Made by a program: the position numbers and the translations under genes
Part shown: positions 14,911-20,165 of the stretch, one piece after another
How the letters are laid out: every line of letters begins with the position of its first letter
How positions within the stretch are numbered: the first letter of the stretch is position 1
Notes under the pieces: model-generated
Told to the model about the DNA's origin: nothing
The model's input: the letters and a program-made list of their open reading frames with translations, nothing else
The model's database searches: none
From: a bacterium
GTDB taxonomy: Bacteria; Hydrothermota; UBA3073; JACQXS01; JAUWAR01
Reading direction: 5' to 3'
Assembly: GCA_030601965.1 (NCBI GenBank)
Contig: JAUWAR010000007.1
Location: 1 to 20,165 of the forward strand
Length of the DNA: 20,165 bases

Positions 14911-15231
14911 TTATTTAAGTAGTGTCTGGAAATCCTTCATATCAAGATTGCCTGCTAATTTACGGACAACTTCCTGTGCTTTCTCCTGTGCCTTGTTCTT
15001 TGCTGAATTTATCGCTGATATCAAAAGGTCTTCTAAAAGTTTCTTGTCTTTCATATTTATAAGTTCTTTATCAATACAAATTTCAAGGATGTCCTGATTG
15101 CCATTTGCTATTACTTTTACAAGTCCTGCACCAGCATCAGCCTCAACCTTTGTGTTTTCAAGCTCTTCTCGGACACCGCCCATAACCCTATGGACTTCTT
15201 GAACCTTTTTAAATATTTTATCTAATGCCAT
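14911..15231 (-). CDS. ybaB: Nucleoid-associated protein, YbaB/EbfC family
   Basis: 106 residues, the expected size for this small dimeric DNA-binding protein. Family features are the N-terminal helix (LDKIFKKVQEVHRVMGGVREELENTKVEADAGAGLVKVIANGNQ), the strand around ILEICIDKELI, then LLEDLLISAINSAKNKAQEKAQEVVRKLAG. It coats or tweezers DNA and is usually found beside dnaX and recR. Here it directly follows dnaX (42-nt gap); recR is not in the window. The ATG has no Shine-Dalgarno. It is short and weakly conserved, but the dnaX neighbourhood makes the call firm. Confidence 0.93.
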   Translation of the reverse strand: MALDKIFKKVQEVHRVMGGVREELENTKVEADAGAGLVKVIANGNQDILEICIDKELINMKDKKLLEDLLISAINSAKNKAQEKAQEVVRKLAGNLDMKDFQTLLK

Positions 15232-15242
15232 TATAATGACAA

Positions 15243-15273
15243 TTAACTGTTAACGGTTAACAGTCAACAGTTT
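15243..15273. repeat. Palindromic TTAAC array between dnaX and ybaB
   Basis: ACTGTTAAC (15246-15254) and GTTAACAGT (15256-15264) form a perfect 9-bp inverted repeat around one G, followed on the plus strand by CAACAGTTTTT. It is AT-rich and of the same style as the other spacer arrays. Genes here run leftward, so the T-run is on the wrong strand to terminate dnaX. Confidence 0.55.
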
Positions 15274-16797
15274 TTACCCAGATATTATCTCTGCATCAAG
15301 AAGTTCCTTTGCCTTTAGAACTATGGGCTCTTCAAGAAGTTCATCCTTCTTCTCCTCCATAGGCTCTTCAAATACTATTCTTACATTCTTGTGTAGGAGT
15401 TTCTGAAACTCATCCTCTATAATATTGAGTTCTTGTTGGACTCTACTCTTATAAAATTCATTATCGTATTGAAGAAATAACTTATCTCCTTGCAACCGAA
15501 TAAGTTTGCCATAAGCAAAAGAAGTACCAAGAGAAAGACTTTTCTTTTTTATTGCCTCCACAGCCCTTTGCCAGACCTGCCCGACATCTGGCAGGCGGGT
15601 GTCTTCTATTTCTGAATTAGGTTGGACTTCAGGAGCAGTAGTTTTTTGTTGTCCCGCTGGCACCTCTTTCAACTCCTTGTGTTCAAATTGAGAGATTTTC
15701 TCCAGTATCTCACTAATTGTCACAGGGGATGCAGTAGAAAGCCGAACAAGTGCTTCTTCAGATAAGATTTCAGGGGAAAGGCTGGTTTTCATTATTTTTC
15801 TTGTATCAAAAAGGAATCTTATCATTCTGAGTAAAGCCTCTTCATTAAACTTTGATTCTAATTTGTGAATATCTTCCCTTTCATCCTCTCCGATTTCTGT
15901 TTGGAGGCCCATTTTGATGAGAAAGAGTATCCGTATCTTACTTATAAGACCATCAATAATCTCACCTGGATTCGTCCCCTGTCCTAATGATTTATCCATT
16001 AGAATGATTATCTCTTTAGGGTTTCTTTCTGCAATAGCATTTAAAATTCTAAAAAGGAGCCCAGATTCTGGCAACCCTATCATATTTTCCACATCTTCTT
16101 TTTTTATCTTGCCATTTGTATAAGAAACAAGCTGATCCAGCATTGATTGTGCGTCCCTGAGAGCACCATCAACCCTTGTGGCGATAAGGTATAATGCATT
16201 ATTCTCAATTTCTATTTTCTCCTTTTCTGCAACCCTGTTCAGGTTCTCAATGATTTCTTTGATAGTCAACTTTCTGAAATTGAACCTCTGTGTTCTTGAG
16301 AGTATTGTAAGTGGAACTTTATATGGTGCTGTGGTTGCAAATATAAAAATCCCGTGTTTGGGTGGTTCCTCCAGTGTTTTAAGCAGGGCATTGAATGCCG
16401 GTTCTGTGAGCATATGGACTTCATCAATTATATATATTTTGTATTTACCTCTTGTCGGAGCATATTTTATATTTTCTCGCAAATTTCGGACTTCATCTAT
16501 TCCCCTATTTGATGCCCCATCAATTTCAATTACATCCAAACTTCTTCCTCCGGTTATTTCTGTACAGGATATACAAGAACCACAAGGAGTAGGAGTAGGT
16601 CCGTCTGTACAATTAAGTGCCTTTGCCAATATTCTCGCAGTAGTAGTTTTGCCTACCCCTCTGGGACCTGCAAAAAGATATGCATGGGCAATTCTTTTTT
16701 CCTTAATAGCATTTTTTAGAGTAGTAGTAACATGGGTTTGACCTATTATATCATCAAAAACTTGAGGGCGATATTTTCTGGCAAATACTTGATACAT
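15274..16797 (-). CDS. dnaX: DNA polymerase III subunit gamma/tau
   Basis: 507 residues. Clamp-loader AAA+ ATPase: start YQVFARKYRPQVFDDIIGQ, Walker A GPRGVGKTT (44-52), zinc cysteines C63, C72, C75, C78, Walker B IIDEVH (123-128), sensor 1 ATT (154-156), and the SRTQRF arginine-finger region near 167. It has the clamp-loader collar domain, then a linker and a C-terminal part (VWQRAVEAIKKKSLS...) like the tau domain that binds the polymerase. A hairpin repeat encodes RLPDVGQV in the linker (15576-15599). The ATG is 6 nt after the 3' end of tRNA-Ala with only CTCTCT between, so there is no Shine-Dalgarno; the conserved N-terminus nevertheless fixes this start. Cotranscription with the tRNA is likely. 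No slippery A-run typical of programmed frameshifting was noticed. Confidence 0.95.
   Translation of the reverse strand: MYQVFARKYRPQVFDDIIGQTHVTTTLKNAIKEKRIAHAYLFAGPRGVGKTTTARILAKALNCTDGPTPTPCGSCISCTEITGGRSLDVIEIDGASNRGIDEVRNLRENIKYAPTRGKYKIYIIDEVHMLTEPAFNALLKTLEEPPKHGIFIFATTAPYKVPLTILSRTQRFNFRKLTIKEIIENLNRVAEKEKIEIENNALYLIATRVDGALRDAQSMLDQLVSYTNGKIKKEDVENMIGLPESGLLFRILNAIAERNPKEIIILMDKSLGQGTNPGEIIDGLISKIRILFLIKMGLQTEIGEDEREDIHKLESKFNEEALLRMIRFLFDTRKIMKTSLSPEILSEEALVRLSTASPVTISEILEKISQFEHKELKEVPAGQQKTTAPEVQPNSEIEDTRLPDVGQVWQRAVEAIKKKSLSLGTSFAYGKLIRLQGDKLFLQYDNEFYKSRVQQELNIIEDEFQKLLHKNVRIVFEEPMEEKKDELLEEPIVLKAKELLDAEIISG
15571..15599. repeat. Small GC-rich hairpin repeat inside dnaX
   Basis: Arms CCTGCC (15576-15581) and GGCAGG (15590-15595), loop CGACATCT, tail CGGG. 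An alternative pairing is CCAGA (15571-15575) with TCTGG (15587-15591). It is nearly the same as the insert in ymdB. It is in frame in the linker before the tau-like domain, where extra residues are easily tolerated. Confidence 0.7.
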
Positions 16798-16803
16798 AGA
16801 GAG

Positions 16804-16875
16804 TGGAGATGACGGGATTTGAACCCGTGACCCCCTCGTTGCGAACGAGATGCTCTCCCACTGAGCTACATCCCC
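16804..16875 (-). tRNA. tRNA-Ala (anticodon CGC)
   Basis: 72 nt that fold into a complete cloverleaf on the minus strand: acceptor GGGGATG/CATCTCC, D arm GCTC/GAGC, anticodon stem TCTCG/CGAGG with loop TTCGCAA, T arm ACGGG/CCCGT with loop TTCAAAT, and discriminator A. The anticodon is CGC, reading GCG. The acceptor has the G3-U70 wobble pair that marks alanine tRNAs. CCA is not encoded. It lies between an ompA-like gene and dnaX, 6 nt before the dnaX ATG. Confidence 0.95.
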
Positions 16876-16876
16876 A

Positions 16877-16950
16877 TTTTAGTTATTGGTTATCAGTTTA
16901 TAGTTATTAGTCTCTATCAACTATAAACCATAAACCATAGACTAATTTTT
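16877..16950. repeat. Degenerate tandem array between tRNA-Ala and the OmpA-like gene
   Basis: Units such as AGTTATTGGTTATCAG, TTTATAGTTATTAG and ACTATAAACCATAAACCATAG repeat imperfectly. The end, CCATAGACTAATTTTT, recurs at 19597-19611 before the mannosyltransferase gene. No tRNA promoter is convincing within it. Confidence 0.7.
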
Positions 16951-16960
16951 CTCTGGGATT

Positions 16961-17425
16961 TTACAAGACTATTCTAATATAGGAACTCTTGTAAACTTCA
17001 TCAGTATATCCAGCAGAATGAATAACTGTATATTTTGGCACAATGATATGTTTAAGGAGCCAATCTACTATAACCTTTGCTCGTTTATTGGACAGTTTTT
17101 CATTCATTGAATATACCTCTATAGTAAGTTTTCGGGTAAATAAATCCTTGACAATATCTGCTGCTTCCCGAAGAAGGTCTTTGCCTTGTTCACTTATTGT
17201 GCTTTTTCTTTCAGAAGTAAACACTCTATTTGCATTTAAGGTTATCGCCCATTCACCCTTATAAGGGTCGAAATTAATATCTAAAGTCGGTTTCTTTTCC
17301 TCTATTTTTCCTTTATATTTTCCTTTAATCTCTTCTGTTTCCTCTTTGGGGGTTTCCTCCTGTGAAAAGAGGAGTATAAAAGGGAAAAATAGAAGAATAA
17401 TCCAGAGAAATTTCCTATTCATCAT
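16961..17425 (-). CDS. Exported OmpA-like C-terminal domain protein (divergent)
   Basis: 154 residues. An N-terminal signal sequence (MMNRKFLWIILLFFPFILLFSQEE) is followed by a charged linker (26-46) and an OmpA/MotB-like domain (about 60-154). Supporting motifs are the ISEQGKDLLREAADIVK helix, strand LTIEVYS, NEKLSNKRAKVIVDWLL (the usual xxLSxxRAxxVxxxL, R115) and the final RIVL strand. The aspartate normally found in HTDxxG, which binds diaminopimelate, is replaced here (VYSMN), so peptidoglycan binding may be lost or changed. No Cys lipobox is visible, so it is probably periplasmic. ATGATG allows two starts; neither has a Shine-Dalgarno. It is first in the minus-strand gene train ahead of tRNA-Ala. 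Confidence 0.7.
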   Translation of the reverse strand: MMNRKFLWIILLFFPFILLFSQEETPKEETEEIKGKYKGKIEEKKPTLDINFDPYKGEWAITLNANRVFTSERKSTISEQGKDLLREAADIVKDLFTRKLTIEVYSMNEKLSNKRAKVIVDWLLKHIIVPKYTVIHSAGYTDEVYKSSYIRIVL

Positions 17426-17506
17426 TATTAAATGAAAAGGGGATGACCCAAATCAGACAAAAAAACTCTCTAAATTGTTTATATTAAAGGCTTTACGATT
17501 ACAAAT

Positions 17507-17538
17507 CCTATATTGTTGGATTTCATTTAAAATGTCAA
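17507..17538 (-). promoter_or_regulatory. Weak candidate promoter before the OmpA-like gene
   Basis: On the minus strand TTGACA (17533-17538) is followed after 20 nt by TATAGG (17507-17512). The -35 is perfect, but the spacer is longer than usual. The 139-nt gap 17426-17564 also holds a run of A and T (17546-17574) that could form only a weak AT hairpin after the upstream gene. Confidence 0.3.
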
Positions 17539-17564
17539 GATAAATATAAAAAAAATTTATATAA

Positions 17565-18509
17565 TCATTTTTTTGGAAGTTTCATGAATGGAAATATTAT
17601 GGCTCCGGATAAACTACCTATTATCCCCACGAAAAAGAAGAGAAGAGAAAGCACAATAGCCTCTGAAGAAGATAACCCTACATTAGCGAAGAAGAACCTA
17701 AATCCCCATTCTCTGATACCTAATCCGTTTATAGTAATGGGTGCCATCATTAATATGCTTACAACTGAAGTATATAGTATGTAACTTATTAATGGGATAC
17801 TAAATCCAAGTGCTTTTCCTATGAACAGGACCATAAGTCCTAAAAAGAATTGAACTCCAAAAGACAGGAAAACCCCTACAATAAGACTTCCTTTCTTTTC
17901 TTTATAACTGTATAGAACATTATAAAACCTCTTTATTTTCTCTGCAAGTCCCCAAAATCTAATCCTTTCAACAATATTTTTGAATCTGGACATAAATGCT
18001 TTTTGAAAGAACAAGATACCGAAAATTACTATGAGAAATAAGCCTATTACTATACTCAAGAGGACTATTTTCTCTACTTTTCCGTTAAGGAAGAAAACAA
18101 GGAGAACACTTGTAAAGATAAGAAGTCCTATAAAACCAACTACGAGTTCTGTGAACATGGCGGCAAAGGATTCTTTATTTTTATTTGTATTTTTTCCTGC
18201 ATAAGATGCTCTTATTACTCCTCCACCTATCGCTGTAGGAAGGAAGTTGTTGAAGAAAAATCCAATGAGGTAGTAGCCAAGCGTTCTACCGAATGGTAGT
18301 TTTACATCTTGAGCCAGAAGTAGGAAATGCCATCTGAGTGTGCTTGTGAGGACGAGAAGAAAATAGGCTCCAAAAGAGAGTAAAAACATAGGAATATTTA
18401 CTCCTTTAAGTAGAGTCATTATTTTTACAAAATCAATACGATGAAGAAGAAGAAATAGAAGTCCTCCGCTTACTACTATTCTTAAGAAAATTTGCAGTGT
18501 TTTCTTCAT
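17565..18509 (-). CDS. LPG-synthase TM/UPF0104 family membrane protein
   Basis: 314 residues with about eight hydrophobic segments. It matches the integral-membrane family that includes AglD and the flippase half of MprF. Signatures are the N-terminal SGGLLFLLLHRIDF, LRWHFLL, FFFNNFLPTAIGGGVIRASY near residue 90 (usual FLPxxxGGDxxR; here the Asp is Gly) and APITINGLGIREWGF near 260. The family is linked to lipid or glycan-lipid transfer across the inner membrane, but the substrate cannot be named. It has no Shine-Dalgarno, and a promoter at 18518-18546 would place the RNA start about 2 nt before the ATG, making the message leaderless. The divergent neighbour at 18595 is a paralogue. Confidence 0.82.
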   Translation of the reverse strand: MKKTLQIFLRIVVSGGLLFLLLHRIDFVKIMTLLKGVNIPMFLLSFGAYFLLVLTSTLRWHFLLLAQDVKLPFGRTLGYYLIGFFFNNFLPTAIGGGVIRASYAGKNTNKNKESFAAMFTELVVGFIGLLIFTSVLLVFFLNGKVEKIVLLSIVIGLFLIVIFGILFFQKAFMSRFKNIVERIRFWGLAEKIKRFYNVLYSYKEKKGSLIVGVFLSFGVQFFLGLMVLFIGKALGFSIPLISYILYTSVVSILMMAPITINGLGIREWGFRFFFANVGLSSSEAIVLSLLFFFVGIIGSLSGAIIFPFMKLPKK

Positions 18510-18517
18510 GGTTTGCC

Positions 18518-18582
18518 AATTTATTGTAAAGAATATTAAAAGTCAATAAATTTCTTGACTTTTTAACAATAGTTAATATACA
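18518..18582. promoter_or_regulatory. Symmetric divergent promoter giving leaderless mRNAs
   Basis: Minus strand: TTGACT (18541-18546), 17-nt spacer, TAAATT (18518-18523), start near 18511, ATG at 18509. Plus strand: TTGACT (18555-18560), 16-nt spacer, TATACA (18577-18582), start near 18589, ATG at 18595. The two -35 boxes form a perfect 6-bp inverted repeat with 8 nt between them, so a dyad-binding regulator could control both. Neither gene has a Shine-Dalgarno. Confidence 0.55.
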
Positions 18583-18594
18583 TTTCAATGCTTT

Positions 18595-19557
18595 ATGCTT
18601 ATAAAAAATAAAGGTCTATGGATTGGGATAATATTAAGTCTGGTTTTTCTGTATCTTGCTTTTAATAAGGTTGACTTTCCAGAACTTGGCAGGGCATTAA
18701 AATCTGCTAATTATTGGTGGGTAATATTTGCAATTATACTTAATAGTCTGAGTTTTCTGGCGAGAGCATACAGATGGAGGTCTATATTGAGTCCTCTTAA
18801 ACTTGTCCGATTTGGTAACGCCTTTGGTGCAACAACTATAGGATTTATGGCAAATTCGCTTTTACCTGCCAGGGCAGGAGAAGTCATTAGAGCATTTGTT
18901 ATAGGTTCTAAAGAGAATATATCTAAAAGCGCCTCGTTTGCTACGATAATAATAGCAAGAATATTTGATATGTTTATTCTCCTTGCTCTCTTATTTGGAT
19001 TTTTGATTAGGGCATCGTTACCTGAAGATATTAAAAGGGCAGGTATGGTGGCATTGGGTATTACAATAATTGCACTCTTCTTTCTTGTTTTCTTAAAGGT
19101 ATATCAAAAAGGAGCTTATAAAATTATAAACATATTTCCGTCTAAATTAAAAGACAAACTTAGTAAATTTATTTCTTCTTTTATACAGGGGCTTGAAATC
19201 CTGACTAACTGGCGCACTGGATTATGGGTACTTGCACAATCTATATTTATATGGATATATTTTGCATTTGTATATTATACACTTTTTCGCGCCTTTGGAT
19301 TACAACTTCCTATAGAGGCTGCTTTTATAGTGATGGTAATATGTTGCATCGGAATAATGATACCTTCTGCACCTGGATTCATTGGGACATATCACTATTT
19401 TACGATTCTCGGACTCAGTCTCTTTCATGTTCCAAAGAGTGAGGCTTTGAGTTTTGCCGTTGTATCGTGGGGTGTTAGTTTCTTGCCTATTGTAGTAATT
19501 GGACTTGTCTGTCTTCAAAGGATGGGAGTTTCTCTGAAGGGTATAAAGAAAAGTTGA
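18595..19557 (+). CDS. LPG-synthase TM/UPF0104 family membrane protein, second copy
   Basis: 320 residues with about eight hydrophobic helices. Family marks: LYLAFNKVDFPELGRAL, FLARAYRWRSIL, FMANSLLPARAGEVIRAFVIG near residue 85-105 (the LLPxRxGExxRA form) and MIPSAPGFIGTYHYF near 270. The LLPARAGE form differs from the GGG form in the divergent neighbour, so the two paralogues belong to different subgroups and may move different lipids. Gene 19612, a polyprenol-phosphate mannosyltransferase, follows after 54 nt on the same strand; a joint role in making and flipping lipid-linked sugars is inferred. No Shine-Dalgarno precedes the ATG. Confidence 0.85.
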   Translation: MLIKNKGLWIGIILSLVFLYLAFNKVDFPELGRALKSANYWWVIFAIILNSLSFLARAYRWRSILSPLKLVRFGNAFGATTIGFMANSLLPARAGEVIRAFVIGSKENISKSASFATIIIARIFDMFILLALLFGFLIRASLPEDIKRAGMVALGITIIALFFLVFLKVYQKGAYKIINIFPSKLKDKLSKFISSFIQGLEILTNWRTGLWVLAQSIFIWIYFAFVYYTLFRAFGLQLPIEAAFIVMVICCIGIMIPSAPGFIGTYHYFTILGLSLFHVPKSEALSFAVVSWGVSFLPIVVIGLVCLQRMGVSLKGIKKS

Positions 19558-19611
19558 TAGTTGATAGTCTATAGTTAATAGACTATAGACTATAGACCAT
19601 AGACTAATTTT
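19558..19611. repeat. Degenerate tandem CTATAGA array with hairpin
   Basis: Repeated variants of TAGTCTATAG and GACTATAGAC fill the whole spacer. AGTCTAT (19566-19572) and ATAGACT (19578-19584) pair around a 5-nt loop. The ending ACCATAGACTAATTTT is shared with 16935-16949. The array runs up to the ATG at 19612, which has no Shine-Dalgarno. Confidence 0.7.
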
Positions 19612-20165
19612 ATGAGGACCCTTGTTATCATTCCAACTTACAATGAGGCTGAGAATATAAAGAATGTGCTTGATGAAGTGTTTTCTATAGATGACAATAT
19701 AGATATATTAGTAGTGGATGACAATTCAAAAGATGGAACAGGTGAGTATTGCGAAAGGTTATCAATAGAGGACCCAAGGATGAATATTATACACAGAGAG
19801 AGAAAGATGGGGCTTGGCACTGCCTATAAAACAGGATTTAAATGGGCAATTCAAAGAGATTATGACTATATCTTTGAAATGGATGCGGATTTTTCTCATA
19901 ATCCAAAGGATATTCCAAGATTTCTTAACAAGATAGAAAAATATGACCTTATAATTGGTTCGAGATACAAGGATGGGGTCTCAGTGGTAAACTGGCCCAT
20001 TGAGAGACTTCTTCTCTCGTTTTTCGCTAATCTCTTTGCAAGGATTGTAACAGGTGTTCCTGTTTGTGACCTTACATCTGGATTCAAGTGTTACAAAAAG
20101 AGCGTGATAGAGAAGATAATTAGCAAAGGTCTGTCTGCAGATGGTTATGCTTTTCAGATTGAGAC
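19612..20165 (+). CDS. Polyprenol-phosphate mannosyltransferase-like GT2 enzyme, 5' part (cut by window end)
   Basis: 184 residues are visible, open to the last base. It is a GT-A fold family 2 enzyme: nucleotide-binding IPTYNEAENI (7-16), VVDDNSKDGTG (34-44), the metal-binding MDADFSH (90-96), GSRYKDG (116-122) and DLTSGFKCY (153-161). These match dolichol-phosphate mannose synthase (Dpm1/Ppm1) and bacterial polyprenol monophosphomannose synthases, which move mannose from GDP-mannose to a polyprenyl phosphate at the inner membrane. Whether C-terminal membrane helices follow cannot be seen. Another hexose is possible. The ATG at 19612 has no Shine-Dalgarno and follows a repeat array. It probably shares a transcript with the membrane protein upstream. 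Confidence 0.9.
   Translation, partial: MRTLVIIPTYNEAENIKNVLDEVFSIDDNIDILVVDDNSKDGTGEYCERLSIEDPRMNIIHRERKMGLGTAYKTGFKWAIQRDYDYIFEMDADFSHNPKDIPRFLNKIEKYDLIIGSRYKDGVSVVNWPIERLLLSFFANLFARIVTGVPVCDLTSGFKCYKKSVIEKIISKGLSADGYAFQIE

Noticed and set aside
16178..16741. Long plus-strand frame inside dnaX
   Set aside because: It lies antisense to the conserved ATPase domain of dnaX, with no motif or ribosome site of its own.

Overview
The window is low-GC bacterial DNA. It carries housekeeping genes next to unusual accessory and signalling genes. A four-subunit pyruvate:ferredoxin oxidoreductase points to anaerobic metabolism. A very long secreted protein with a C-terminal FlgD/Por-secretion-type sorting domain, large cyclase-ATPase-TPR proteins, and many short repeats both between and inside genes fit an uncultured lineage of or near the FCB group, for example candidate division WOR-3/Stahlbacteria-like. 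That placement is inference from gene content, not a database match.

Layout. Positions 1-5406 (+) are a signalling block: the 3' part of an ATPase-TPR protein, a stand-alone cyclic-nucleotide-binding protein, and a class III nucleotide cyclase fused to an AAA-type ATPase and TPRs. Positions 5556-9518 (+) encode a 1,320-residue exported multidomain protein, followed by a YmdB-type phosphodiesterase (9541-10374). Converging on it, on the minus strand, is a long gene train read from right to left: an OmpA-like protein (17425-16961), tRNA-Ala(CGC), dnaX, the ybaB/ebfC nucleoid protein, porC-porD-porA-porB, rho and rpmE. At the right end, two divergent membrane-protein paralogues (LPG-synthase/UPF0104 family) share one compact control region at 18510-18594. 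The plus-strand one is followed by a polyprenol-phosphate mannosyltransferase-like gene cut by the window end. No gene-free stretch exceeds 300 bases; the longest, 2039-2220, is filled with repeats.

The most unusual feature is the repeat load. At least three repeat classes occur: (i) ~55-bp elements that can fold as an outer stem holding two hairpins with complementary loops; (ii) small 16-26-bp GC-rich hairpins; (iii) degenerate tandem phrases of 7-10 bases. They sit between genes, but also in frame inside coding sequences, including conserved ones (ymdB, dnaX) and the signal peptide and sorting domain of the secreted protein. This resembles the in-frame palindromic elements known from Rickettsia, in an apparently unrelated organism.

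Other points of interest: porB has no ATG, GTG or TTG that would keep its iron-sulfur cysteines, and appears to start at AUA behind a good ribosome-binding site; dnaX starts only 6 nt after a tRNA; and several genes lack a Shine-Dalgarno sequence, two of them behind a symmetric divergent promoter that would give leaderless mRNAs.
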